DNA of 64,000 nucleotides from positions 1 through 64,000 of the forward strand of contig NZ_JAKGSI010000001.1 of NCBI RefSeq assembly GCF_021568315.1. The letters are read 5' to 3'. Under the pieces are notes generated by a model. It was given only the letters and a program-made list of their open reading frames with translations, did not search any database and was not told where the DNA came from. Made by a program: the position numbers and the translations under genes. The stretch is from Corynebacterium uropygiale (GTDB lineage Bacteria; Actinomycetota; Actinomycetes; Mycobacteriales; Mycobacteriaceae). Within the stretch, counting starts at the first letter, position 1. Every line of letters begins with the position of its first letter. Below are positions 17,864-24,579 of this stretch, piece after piece.

Positions 17864-17888
17864 CAACATGGCGGGGTCGTGCCATAGT
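17860..17888 (+). promoter_or_regulatory. candidate sigma-A promoter for His-rich protein gene
   Basis: TTGACA at 17860-17865 and CATAGT at 17883-17888 are separated by 17 bp. The -35 element overlaps the stop codon of the upstream GTPase gene. Confidence 0.55.
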
Positions 17889-17917
17889 GGGGCCAGAGGG
17901 TTTTCAATAAGTTCCCA

Positions 17918-17938
17918 ATAATGAAAATCATGGTCGGG
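17918..17938 (+). promoter_or_regulatory. candidate Zur operator for His-rich protein gene
   Basis: The stretch ataatgaaaatcatggtcgg contains the Zur-like core TGAAAATCAT about 30 bp after the candidate -10, in a position to block elongation or initiation. It also forms an imperfect inverted repeat with ttttcaataa at 17901-17910. Confidence 0.4.
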
Positions 17939-17994
17939 AGCTGCGGAAACTCATTCCCAATAAGACGCCATCGCATTGTCCTGAGGAGGACATC

Positions 17995-18285
17995 ATGACC
18001 TGTAAGACCCACGAGAATCATCCCCACGTCCATGGCCCCGGCTGCGGCCACGTCGCCATCCCGCACGGTGATCACGTGGACTATGTGCACGACGGCCACC
18101 TCCACCGCGAGCACAACGGCCACTGGGATGAGTGCGAGCCCACCGAGCACATCATCCATGAGGATCACCCGCACCAGCACGGGCCGGGCTGCGGGCACGT
18201 TGCCGTCCCCCACGGCGACCACGTGGACTACATCCATGATGGTCACCGCCACGCCTACCACGATGGGCACTGGGACGAGCACTAA
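17995..18285 (+). CDS. His-rich putative zinc-binding protein with internal duplication
   Basis: This 96-residue protein is extremely His-rich (roughly a quarter His). It consists of two near-identical ~30-residue units, each with HGPGCGH, PHGDHVDY and HDGH motifs, followed by HWDE. It has no signal peptide or membrane segment. It likely buffers or hands over zinc in the cytosol and is probably derepressed with the upstream COG0523 GTPase. GAGGAG lies 7 nt before the ATG. Nickel binding is an alternative. Confidence 0.75.
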   Translation: MTCKTHENHPHVHGPGCGHVAIPHGDHVDYVHDGHLHREHNGHWDECEPTEHIIHEDHPHQHGPGCGHVAVPHGDHVDYIHDGHRHAYHDGHWDEH

Positions 18286-18317
18286 AGGCTACTCAAGGCT
18301 CAGGCTCGTCTGAGCGC

Positions 18318-19280
18318 CTAAGACACCGAAGGGTCCGCCGAGTCCGCCGCCAGCTGGTGGAAGAACTCGTCCTCGGTGAGTAGCACGATCGGCGATCCCT
18401 TCTCCCGCAACTGCTCCGCCTTCGCCAGTTTCCGCGAGGCGGAGCTGTTTGCTGCCCAGGCCGCCGGGTTGGGCGTCCCGATCACGAGGATCGTGGTCCG
18501 CCGCGTCATGCTCTTCTCGACGACGCCACCCGCCGCCTCAATGAGCTTCTGCACCGCCGCCCGCTGGCCGTGGTACAGGGTCCCGGTGATGCACACGTGC
18601 TCCCCGCGGAGCGCCTCCGGGTTCTTCCCGAACTGTTCGATGAGCGCCTCGGCGTCGAGTGCTGCGCTGTTCGCGGTGTGTGATGGGGTGCCGGCACCAG
18701 CAGTTCCGCCGAACCGCCGCGCAAAGCCCCGCGTGATGGGGCAGGCCTGTTCTAACTCCTCGTAGGTGTAGTCCTGCTGCATGCGCGCGAAGATTCGTCC
18801 GCAGGCGAGGGCGTCGGCGCTGGCCTCGTGGTGTTCGAACTCGTCGCCGGGGAAGTAGTACTCGTACACGTTGTCCAGGCTCTTGCGCTCTATCTGCTGG
18901 GCGAGGAGCCGCCGGGCCAGGCGCAGCGTGCACATGCGGCGGTTGGGCAGGTCGGGCAGGCCGTAGAGGGTGGCGAGGTCACTGAGCACGTAGCCGTCGA
19001 AGGCCATGTTGTGGGCCACGAGCGGGCGGTCCCCGATGAGCTCGTACACCGTTGGCGCCACGTCCGCCCACGTGGGTGCGTCCGCTACGGCTTCGGGCCG
19101 AATCCCGTGCACCATGATGTTCATGGGGAGGAAGTAGTCGCAGTCCGCGTGCGGGTGGAGGAGCGTGGAATACCAGTTGATGGGTTGGCCCTGCTCATCG
19201 AAATGAATAAGTCCCACCGAGCAGGCGGATCGCCGCTGCTCATTGGCGGTTTCAAAGTCGATGGTCACAAATTCTCGCAC
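18318..19280 (-). CDS. DEDDh 3'-5' exonuclease with C-terminal BRCT domain
   Basis: This 320-residue protein has an N-terminal exonuclease domain like the DNA polymerase III epsilon subunit (DFETAN with catalytic Asp/Glu, PLVAHNMAFD, and HEASADA with catalytic His/Asp). A BRCT domain occupies ~225-310 (GEHVCITGTL, then the AGGVVEKSMTRRTTILVIG block). This architecture is widespread in Actinobacteria and is assigned to DNA repair or processing. It converges on the His-rich protein gene. Confidence 0.87.
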   Translation of the reverse strand: MREFVTIDFETANEQRRSACSVGLIHFDEQGQPINWYSTLLHPHADCDYFLPMNIMVHGIRPEAVADAPTWADVAPTVYELIGDRPLVAHNMAFDGYVLSDLATLYGLPDLPNRRMCTLRLARRLLAQQIERKSLDNVYEYYFPGDEFEHHEASADALACGRIFARMQQDYTYEELEQACPITRGFARRFGGTAGAGTPSHTANSAALDAEALIEQFGKNPEALRGEHVCITGTLYHGQRAAVQKLIEAAGGVVEKSMTRRTTILVIGTPNPAAWAANSSASRKLAKAEQLREKGSPIVLLTEDEFFHQLAADSADPSVS

Positions 19281-19372
19281 GATGCCTCCACTCTGTGTTG
19301 TCCTTCACAGGTTACCGGCGCAGTGATCGGTCCGCCCTAGGCCGCCCCCGGCTGTGCGTTATAGTCGCGGCC

Positions 19373-19969
19373 ATGAACACCTCCCATGAGCACACCATCC
19401 GTTCCGTCGCCGTCTATTGCGGCTCCACCTTTGGCACCGAACCGGCCTTCCGCGAGGCGGCCCGGGCCACGGGCGCGGAGCTCGCGCGCCGGGGACTGCG
19501 CCTTGTGTACGGCGGCGGGAATGTGGGGCTCATGGGAGAAGTTGCCGACGCTACCCTCGCGCACGGCGGTCAGGTCACGGGGGTAATCCCGACGCAGCTG
19601 GTTAACCGCGAGATGGCCCACCGGGGCATCCAGCACCTGGAGACGGTGGACACGATGGCGCAGCGCAAGGCGCGGATGGAGGAGCTGGCCGACGCGTTTC
19701 TGGTCCTTCCCGGCGGGATCGGCACCCTGGAGGAGGTCACCCAGGTGCTCACCCGGGAAGTGCTGGGGGATGCCCAGGGGCCGGTGGTGTTTATCAATCC
19801 GCTGGGCTATTGGGATCCGCTGTTAGGGGCGTTGAAGGCGATGGTTGATTATGGCTTTCTCCCCGGGCGCTACGTCGAAGGACTGGCCGTAGATCCTGAC
19901 CCGGCGGTGGTGCTTGATCGCTGTACTCACTGGCGGAACCCGGGAGCGAAGTGGGAGGGAGAGGATTAG
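19373..19969 (+). CDS. LOG-family nucleotide phosphoribohydrolase
   Basis: This 198-residue Rossmann-fold protein carries the LOG signatures YGGGNVGLMG and PGGIGTLEE. LOG enzymes split ribose-5-phosphate from nucleoside monophosphates, including cytokinin precursors in some actinobacteria. The ATG at 19373 (MNTSHEHT) is favoured over an in-frame ATG 78 nt upstream because family proteins start shortly before SVAVYCGS. Confidence 0.88.
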   Translation: MNTSHEHTIRSVAVYCGSTFGTEPAFREAARATGAELARRGLRLVYGGGNVGLMGEVADATLAHGGQVTGVIPTQLVNREMAHRGIQHLETVDTMAQRKARMEELADAFLVLPGGIGTLEEVTQVLTREVLGDAQGPVVFINPLGYWDPLLGALKAMVDYGFLPGRYVEGLAVDPDPAVVLDRCTHWRNPGAKWEGED

Positions 19970-20224
19970 GGAGCGCAGGGTGTGCAGCATGATGTGATGG
20001 GGAGGGGCGGGTACTGAGTCGAGGACGATCTGTGGTCTGAGGGTGTAAGGCCTGGTGAGAGCTTTGGGGTGGCCATGATAGGGAAGGCTCTTCGATTACG
20101 ATGTAACCCCATATGGGGGTGCTTGCCTAGAGGGTGTGCTAAGGATGGAGTCACCAACCACCTGATCGTAAAACTATACATCGTGCTACCGCGTAAAGAT
20201 GCGTGAAAGGTGAGGTCGAGGCGT

Positions 20225-20653
20225 ATGTCTCTGACGAAGGCTCGTACTCGTATTCTTGGCTCAATTCTTGGGTGTGTCATCGCTGTTGCCCCCGGGAATG
20301 CTCAGGCGGATCCCAGTGATGGCATCGACTGGCATATCCGCGGCACCGTGCAGGGCCCTATGGGAGAGGACCTTCCCCTCCGTGAGGGCATTCATGATGA
20401 TCGTACATGGGGCTCAGGGTTTGGCGTGCGACATATTGAGGAGGGTCATGGATATCTTCCTTCTTTGTCGGAGATTGAAGAGGGTATCCGTCAATCGAAA
20501 GAATGTGGAAATGGGCTGCCGGATGGGGACCAAAAAGTGGTGTGTAATTCCGAACTGCAAGGCCACAAATTTCGGGTAGTAGTGACTCAAAGAGTTGATA
20601 ATCGCTGTCCGGATGGTCGTCCAGTCGGTATTATTACAGCGTTTTTTGAATAG
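20225..20653 (+). CDS. secreted Cys-containing protein of unknown function
   Basis: This 142-residue product has a signal peptide (KARTRILGSILGCVIAVAP, cleavage likely near AQA). The mature part contains three cysteines and a strand segment HKFRVVVTQRV between the second and third. The pattern partly resembles that of the secreted protein at 21013. Base composition is lower in GC than surrounding core genes. No family identified. Confidence 0.6.
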   Translation: MSLTKARTRILGSILGCVIAVAPGNAQADPSDGIDWHIRGTVQGPMGEDLPLREGIHDDRTWGSGFGVRHIEEGHGYLPSLSEIEEGIRQSKECGNGLPDGDQKVVCNSELQGHKFRVVVTQRVDNRCPDGRPVGIITAFFE

Positions 20654-20666
20654 TACGGGGCTGAAC

Positions 20667-21092
20667 ATGCAAGAACCGCAGCTAGAAGAAATGCGTGAGT
20701 ACTACAGTATGCTAGGCACATTTTTGGAACACCTTTATCCCATGGTTGCGGATGAGGGTATCGAAATTAAGGGATTTGGTGTAAGGTCTGGATACTATTA
20801 TGTCGATTTATTTGAAAATGGTCGGTATGAGGGTCAAGTAGTTCGATATTGGGGCTATCTGCGCCACCTTTTGGGAAAGCAAGAGGATGAGGTTGATTTC
20901 GATCTCATGCTGGGATCTGTGGGCGCGATCGAAAAATTCTTGACGTCAACACCATCTAGTCCGAACAATGTGAAGAAACCAGTGATGGAATACATCTGCA
21001 AGGAGGATGAATATGAAGAACCTATTCCGTTGTGGGATTTTATCCGGCGCCTTGATTCTGGGGCTGGCGCCGATGGGCGCTCAGGCAGTTGA
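20667..21092 (+). CDS. hypothetical cytosolic protein
   Basis: This ~141-residue acidic protein (from MQEPQLEEMREYYSM) has no signal peptide or membrane segment. It starts 13 bp after the upstream secreted gene and its end overlaps the next gene by ~80 bp in another frame, so either the overlap is real or the natural C-terminus is shifted. No family recognised. Its place between two secreted proteins makes an accessory role such as immunity conceivable, but nothing in the sequence shows it. Confidence 0.5.
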   Translation: MQEPQLEEMREYYSMLGTFLEHLYPMVADEGIEIKGFGVRSGYYYVDLFENGRYEGQVVRYWGYLRHLLGKQEDEVDFDLMLGSVGAIEKFLTSTPSSPNNVKKPVMEYICKEDEYEEPIPLWDFIRRLDSGAGADGRSGS

Positions 21093-21387
21093 GTACCATC
21101 CTGGCGATAAGGTCCCCAAGAGTGTGGATCCCGATGGTTTTCTGCCTGGGCCGGTAACCTATGACTCCGGACCTAGTTGTGTTACAGGGGAGCAGCGAGG
21201 GGATATGATTCATGTTCAAAATTCGTGCAAGGCGGATGAACATGTAAGGGTTATGATCGCTTTTGGTCCTGACTCTCCATGTGTCAATCTTCATCCCGGA
21301 GATACATTCGATCATAAACTAGAATCCCATGTGCCGGGTGGTCAGATCTTTAAGAAGCCATTTTTCAGTGGCATTGAGCTCTGCTAA
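21013..21387 (+). CDS. secreted protein with tendamistat-like Cys spacing
   Basis: This 124-residue product has a signal peptide (KNLFRCGILSGALILGLAP, cleavage after AQA). The mature part has four cysteines: PSCV, then a Cys 16 residues on, another 18 residues on, then CVNLHPGD and a terminal Cys. The first two intervals equal those I recall for tendamistat-family alpha-amylase inhibitors, and the V-rich strand plus PG turn also match. The inhibitory Trp-Arg-Tyr loop is absent, so amylase inhibition is unlikely. AAGGAGG 6 nt upstream decides the ATG at 21013 rather than 21007. Confidence 0.55.
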   Translation: MKNLFRCGILSGALILGLAPMGAQAVEYHPGDKVPKSVDPDGFLPGPVTYDSGPSCVTGEQRGDMIHVQNSCKADEHVRVMIAFGPDSPCVNLHPGDTFDHKLESHVPGGQIFKKPFFSGIELC

Positions 21388-22601
21388 CCCTCACCGCCCA
21401 CGTACTCCAGCTTCATGAGCGCTGGGTTATAGACGTAGTCGACGATATCTCCGTTCGCGATCATCGCCACCGCCTGGTCGATGACGCTTAGTGGTGCGAT
21501 GAACCATTCGGTGACGTCGTGGCTGTTCCCGGCGGCAGCGGTGGAGCTGATGTCGAGCCGCGCGGGGGCGAACACGCGGTGGAGGAGGTGTTCGAGTGCG
21601 GAGGGGCGCATGTTGTAGAGGTGGTAGTCGGCGTCGATGCGCACGGGGGCGTGGAGGTAGGTGGCTTCGCGTTCGGCGTCGCGGAGGCGTTGTTCCACGC
21701 TGGTGGTGCAGTAGCCGATTTTGTGGAGGTCGCTGAGCTGGGAGATCTCAGGGTTGGTGCTCAGTGAGCTGAGGACGTAGAGGTGCCCGGTTTCGACGTC
21801 GGCGTCGCCGATTTCATCGGCCGTGATCTGTCCGGCGCGGGCGACGACTTTTCCGTTGTTGACGTACAGCTGGATGGCGAAGGATTTGAGGTACATCGAG
21901 GATTCGGTGCCGTTGTCAAAGATCACGCGAAGCCGTACTTTGGGTCGTCCGCTGGTGTTGAGCGGCGCTCCTTCTTCTGGTTCTTTAATCTCCGCGACGA
22001 AGGCCAGCATGCCGCGAAGCTCGTAGAATTTCCCTTCGGCGATGGTGTTTTCTCCGGTGAAGGTGACGAGGGTGGCGGTGCCGTCGCGGAGTTCTTGCTG
22101 CTTTTGTTGGAAGAGGGGGGCGAAGGTATCGAAGTCTGGGGCTTTTTTCCGGGTGGCTACGCCGCCTGCTGGGGGTTTGGGGCTGCGCCGAGGGAGGGTG
22201 GCGGTGTCGTAGAGGCTGGCGTCGTCTTCGTCGTTGTCGTCGAGGATGTCGCTGAGGATATCGTCGTCGTCGAGGGTGTCGAGGAGTTCGTCGACGTTGT
22301 CGGGGGTGTGGTCGGGGGTGAGGAGGCCGACGTCGTCGAGGTGCGCGAGGGCGGCTTTTTTGTCCTCGTTGTTGAGGATGCCGACGAGCCGGGCGCCGAG
22401 TTTGCGTTCGGCGATGTCCATGGTGTCGGGGCTGGGGGCGCGGCGGTGGGTGTCGTAGAACTCGAGGATTTCGGTGAAGGCGCGTTCGAGGCGGTCCTCG
22501 GAGGTCATGCGCCGGGGGCGGACGGGTTCGTCGAAGAGGCCGTCGGTGTCGTCGTTGAGGAGGGCGAGGAGTTCGGGGGAGAAGTCGGGGGTGTTGGCCA
22601 T
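21384..22601 (-). CDS. GIY-YIG nuclease-family protein (T5orf172-like)
   Basis: This 405-residue protein has an N-terminal module resembling a helicase-associated repeat (~45-95, FYDTHRRAPSP...AERKLG), a very acidic linker (~110-135) and a C-terminal GIY-YIG-like nuclease. There GHLYVLSSL and HKIGYC form the two signature strands, Arg in EQRLRDAE and Glu in ALEHLLH fit the catalytic residues. Its ATG overlaps the helicase stop by one base (TAATG). It is the last gene of the methyltransferase-helicase-nuclease operon, where it would be the DNA-cutting component. Confidence 0.75.
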   Translation of the reverse strand: MANTPDFSPELLALLNDDTDGLFDEPVRPRRMTSEDRLERAFTEILEFYDTHRRAPSPDTMDIAERKLGARLVGILNNEDKKAALAHLDDVGLLTPDHTPDNVDELLDTLDDDDILSDILDDNDEDDASLYDTATLPRRSPKPPAGGVATRKKAPDFDTFAPLFQQKQQELRDGTATLVTFTGENTIAEGKFYELRGMLAFVAEIKEPEEGAPLNTSGRPKVRLRVIFDNGTESSMYLKSFAIQLYVNNGKVVARAGQITADEIGDADVETGHLYVLSSLSTNPEISQLSDLHKIGYCTTSVEQRLRDAEREATYLHAPVRIDADYHLYNMRPSALEHLLHRVFAPARLDISSTAAAGNSHDVTEWFIAPLSVIDQAVAMIANGDIVDYVYNPALMKLEYVGGEG

Positions 22602-24577
22602 TAGTGTTTTCCTTCTCCCTGGTGGGCTTTGAACTGGCGCTTTTTGGCTTGGAGCCAGAGGAGGATTTCGCCGAGGCGCCGCTCGGCGGGGTCGTCGGAG
22701 CGGGGGTTGGGTTTGCGGCGATGCATGGCCACAAAGGACTTGATCTTGGGCACCATCTGGAGGGCTTCCTCCTCGGTGACCTCCACTTTGGATGCGGTGA
22801 TGGCGTCCTGGATGGTGCGCAGCACCTTGGGGGTGACGTTCTTACTCATGACCTCAAAGGCCTTTTGGAAGGGATTGACCGAGTCGATGAGATTGATGGA
22901 AAGATCCTCGATTTTGACGAATTTGTCCGCCATACGGATGAAACGCTCATCGCCGATCTCGCGGATGTCGCCGTTCTTGATGACAGAGTCGGCCACGACG
23001 TGCTGGCGCACTTCCTCGACCTCCTTCTCGCTGAGGGCAGGGTAGCGCTCGCGGATGATGCGCGGCACGAGCACCTTGTTGGTGGTCTCGGGGTCCAGTC
23101 CGCCGGCGGCGGCCTTGGCGAATTTCTCGTCCTGGAGCACGGTGGCTTTGAGGTCGTTGAGGTCGGTGTCGATGAGCCGACGGACCCGCTCGGTGGAGGG
23201 CTCCTTGAACCCCTTGATCTTCACCACGCCGTGCTCGGTGTCTTTGTTGCTGTCCCCCTCCTGCTTGGCTTTGAAGGCGAAGTTGGGGGCTAGGACTTGC
23301 TCCATGAGCAGCGAGGCGGTGATGGCTTTGAGCATGTTATTGACGGCGACGGTCACGTCGTCGGTGCTCGCGTCGGGCTCCGCGATGAGGTTGGTGAATT
23401 GGGCGTGTTCTTTGCCTTCGCAGTCGCGGGTGACGCGCCCGATGATCTGGATGATCTCGGTGAGGGAGGCCCGGTAGCCGATGGTGAGGGCGTCTTCGGC
23501 GTAGGGCCAGTCGAAGCCTTCCTTGGCCATGCCGAGGGCGATGATGATGTCCACGGCCTCGCGCTCCTTGGAGGCCACGGTGGTGAGGTAGTGGAGCACT
23601 TCGGCGCGGCGTTTCTGGTCGGTGTCATCGACGAGGTCTGCCACGCGGAGGATCTCCCCGGTATCGCGGCGGCGCACGGAGTAGATGCCGTGCTCGTCGG
23701 CGTCCTGGACCTCGCCGATGGCGTCCATGATCTGCCCGACTTCCTCGAATTTGTCCTTGGTGGAGTCGCCCGAGTTCACCGACGGGATGTGGATGATGGT
23801 CTTCCGGTCCAGGTGGAGGGCCTCGCCGACGCTCTCGGTGTAGGGGCCCTGGTAGAAGTGGTGGCCAATACCCAGGGACTTGAGGTAGCGGTAGCCGTTG
23901 AGCTGGTCGTAGTAGTTGAAGGTCACGGGCGTGAAGCGGGCTTCGTCCTCGGGCGCGAGGACGGGGATGCTATCCCCGCGGAAGTAGCTGCCGGTCATGG
24001 CAATGACGTGCACGTCCGACTTGTCCATGACCGTCCGCAGGAGATTGCCCAGCCGGTTGTTGTCCAGGTCCGCGGAGACGTGGTGGAACTCGTCGATAGC
24101 CAGCACGCAGCCGTTGAAGTCCTCCGGGGAGATGGCCTCGAAGGCGAAGCGCAGCGTGGCGTGCGTGCACACGAGGACCGCGTCCTTGCTCTCCATGAAC
24201 GCCACGAACTGCTTGACCAGGCTCTGCGCCGAGGCCGGCTTGCACAGGTTGTTTTCCGGTTTGACGTGCCAGTTGGCGAAGAAGCCGTGGGTCTTCAGGT
24301 CCGTGTCATCGAAAGAGCCGCCGATGGAGCGCTCCGGCACTGCCACGATGACCTTCCGCCGCCCTTGATTAAACAACTTGTCGAGCGCGACGAACATCAG
24401 CGCGCGCGACTTCCCCGACGCCGGCGGCGCCTTAATGAGCAGATTGTGCGCCCCGCGCTCCTCCCACACGCGGGCCTGCATCTCTCGCATGCCGAGCTCA
24501 TTGGTGTTCACCGAATTCCCGGACTGCGCATACGTCACATTGACGACGTTCATCTCGGGCGTGCTTGTCGTGCTCAT
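22601..24577 (-). CDS. DEAD/DEAH-like SF2 helicase of a putative defence operon
   Basis: This ~658-residue SF2 ATPase has Walker A KAPPASGKS, Walker B LAIDEFHH, motif III AMTGSYFRG and motif VI IQIIGRVTRD. The C-terminal ~60 residues (SFVAMHRRKPNP...AERRLGEIL) resemble a helicase-associated repeat and the N-terminus of the next protein. I chose the ATG at 24577, though a GTG at 24583 overlapping the methyltransferase stop (GTGA) is possible. Together with its neighbours it resembles the motor part of an ATP-dependent restriction-type system. Confidence 0.82.
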   Translation of the reverse strand: MSTTSTPEMNVVNVTYAQSGNSVNTNELGMREMQARVWEERGAHNLLIKAPPASGKSRALMFVALDKLFNQGRRKVIVAVPERSIGGSFDDTDLKTHGFFANWHVKPENNLCKPASAQSLVKQFVAFMESKDAVLVCTHATLRFAFEAISPEDFNGCVLAIDEFHHVSADLDNNRLGNLLRTVMDKSDVHVIAMTGSYFRGDSIPVLAPEDEARFTPVTFNYYDQLNGYRYLKSLGIGHHFYQGPYTESVGEALHLDRKTIIHIPSVNSGDSTKDKFEEVGQIMDAIGEVQDADEHGIYSVRRRDTGEILRVADLVDDTDQKRRAEVLHYLTTVASKEREAVDIIIALGMAKEGFDWPYAEDALTIGYRASLTEIIQIIGRVTRDCEGKEHAQFTNLIAEPDASTDDVTVAVNNMLKAITASLLMEQVLAPNFAFKAKQEGDSNKDTEHGVVKIKGFKEPSTERVRRLIDTDLNDLKATVLQDEKFAKAAAGGLDPETTNKVLVPRIIRERYPALSEKEVEEVRQHVVADSVIKNGDIREIGDERFIRMADKFVKIEDLSINLIDSVNPFQKAFEVMSKNVTPKVLRTIQDAITASKVEVTEEEALQMVPKIKSFVAMHRRKPNPRSDDPAERRLGEILLWLQAKKRQFKAHQGEGKH

Positions 24578-24579
24578 TC

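Noticed and set aside
18286..18317. Terminator between the His-rich protein and exonuclease genes
   Set aside because: Only a short imperfect stem (ctcaggctcgtctgag) without a T run.
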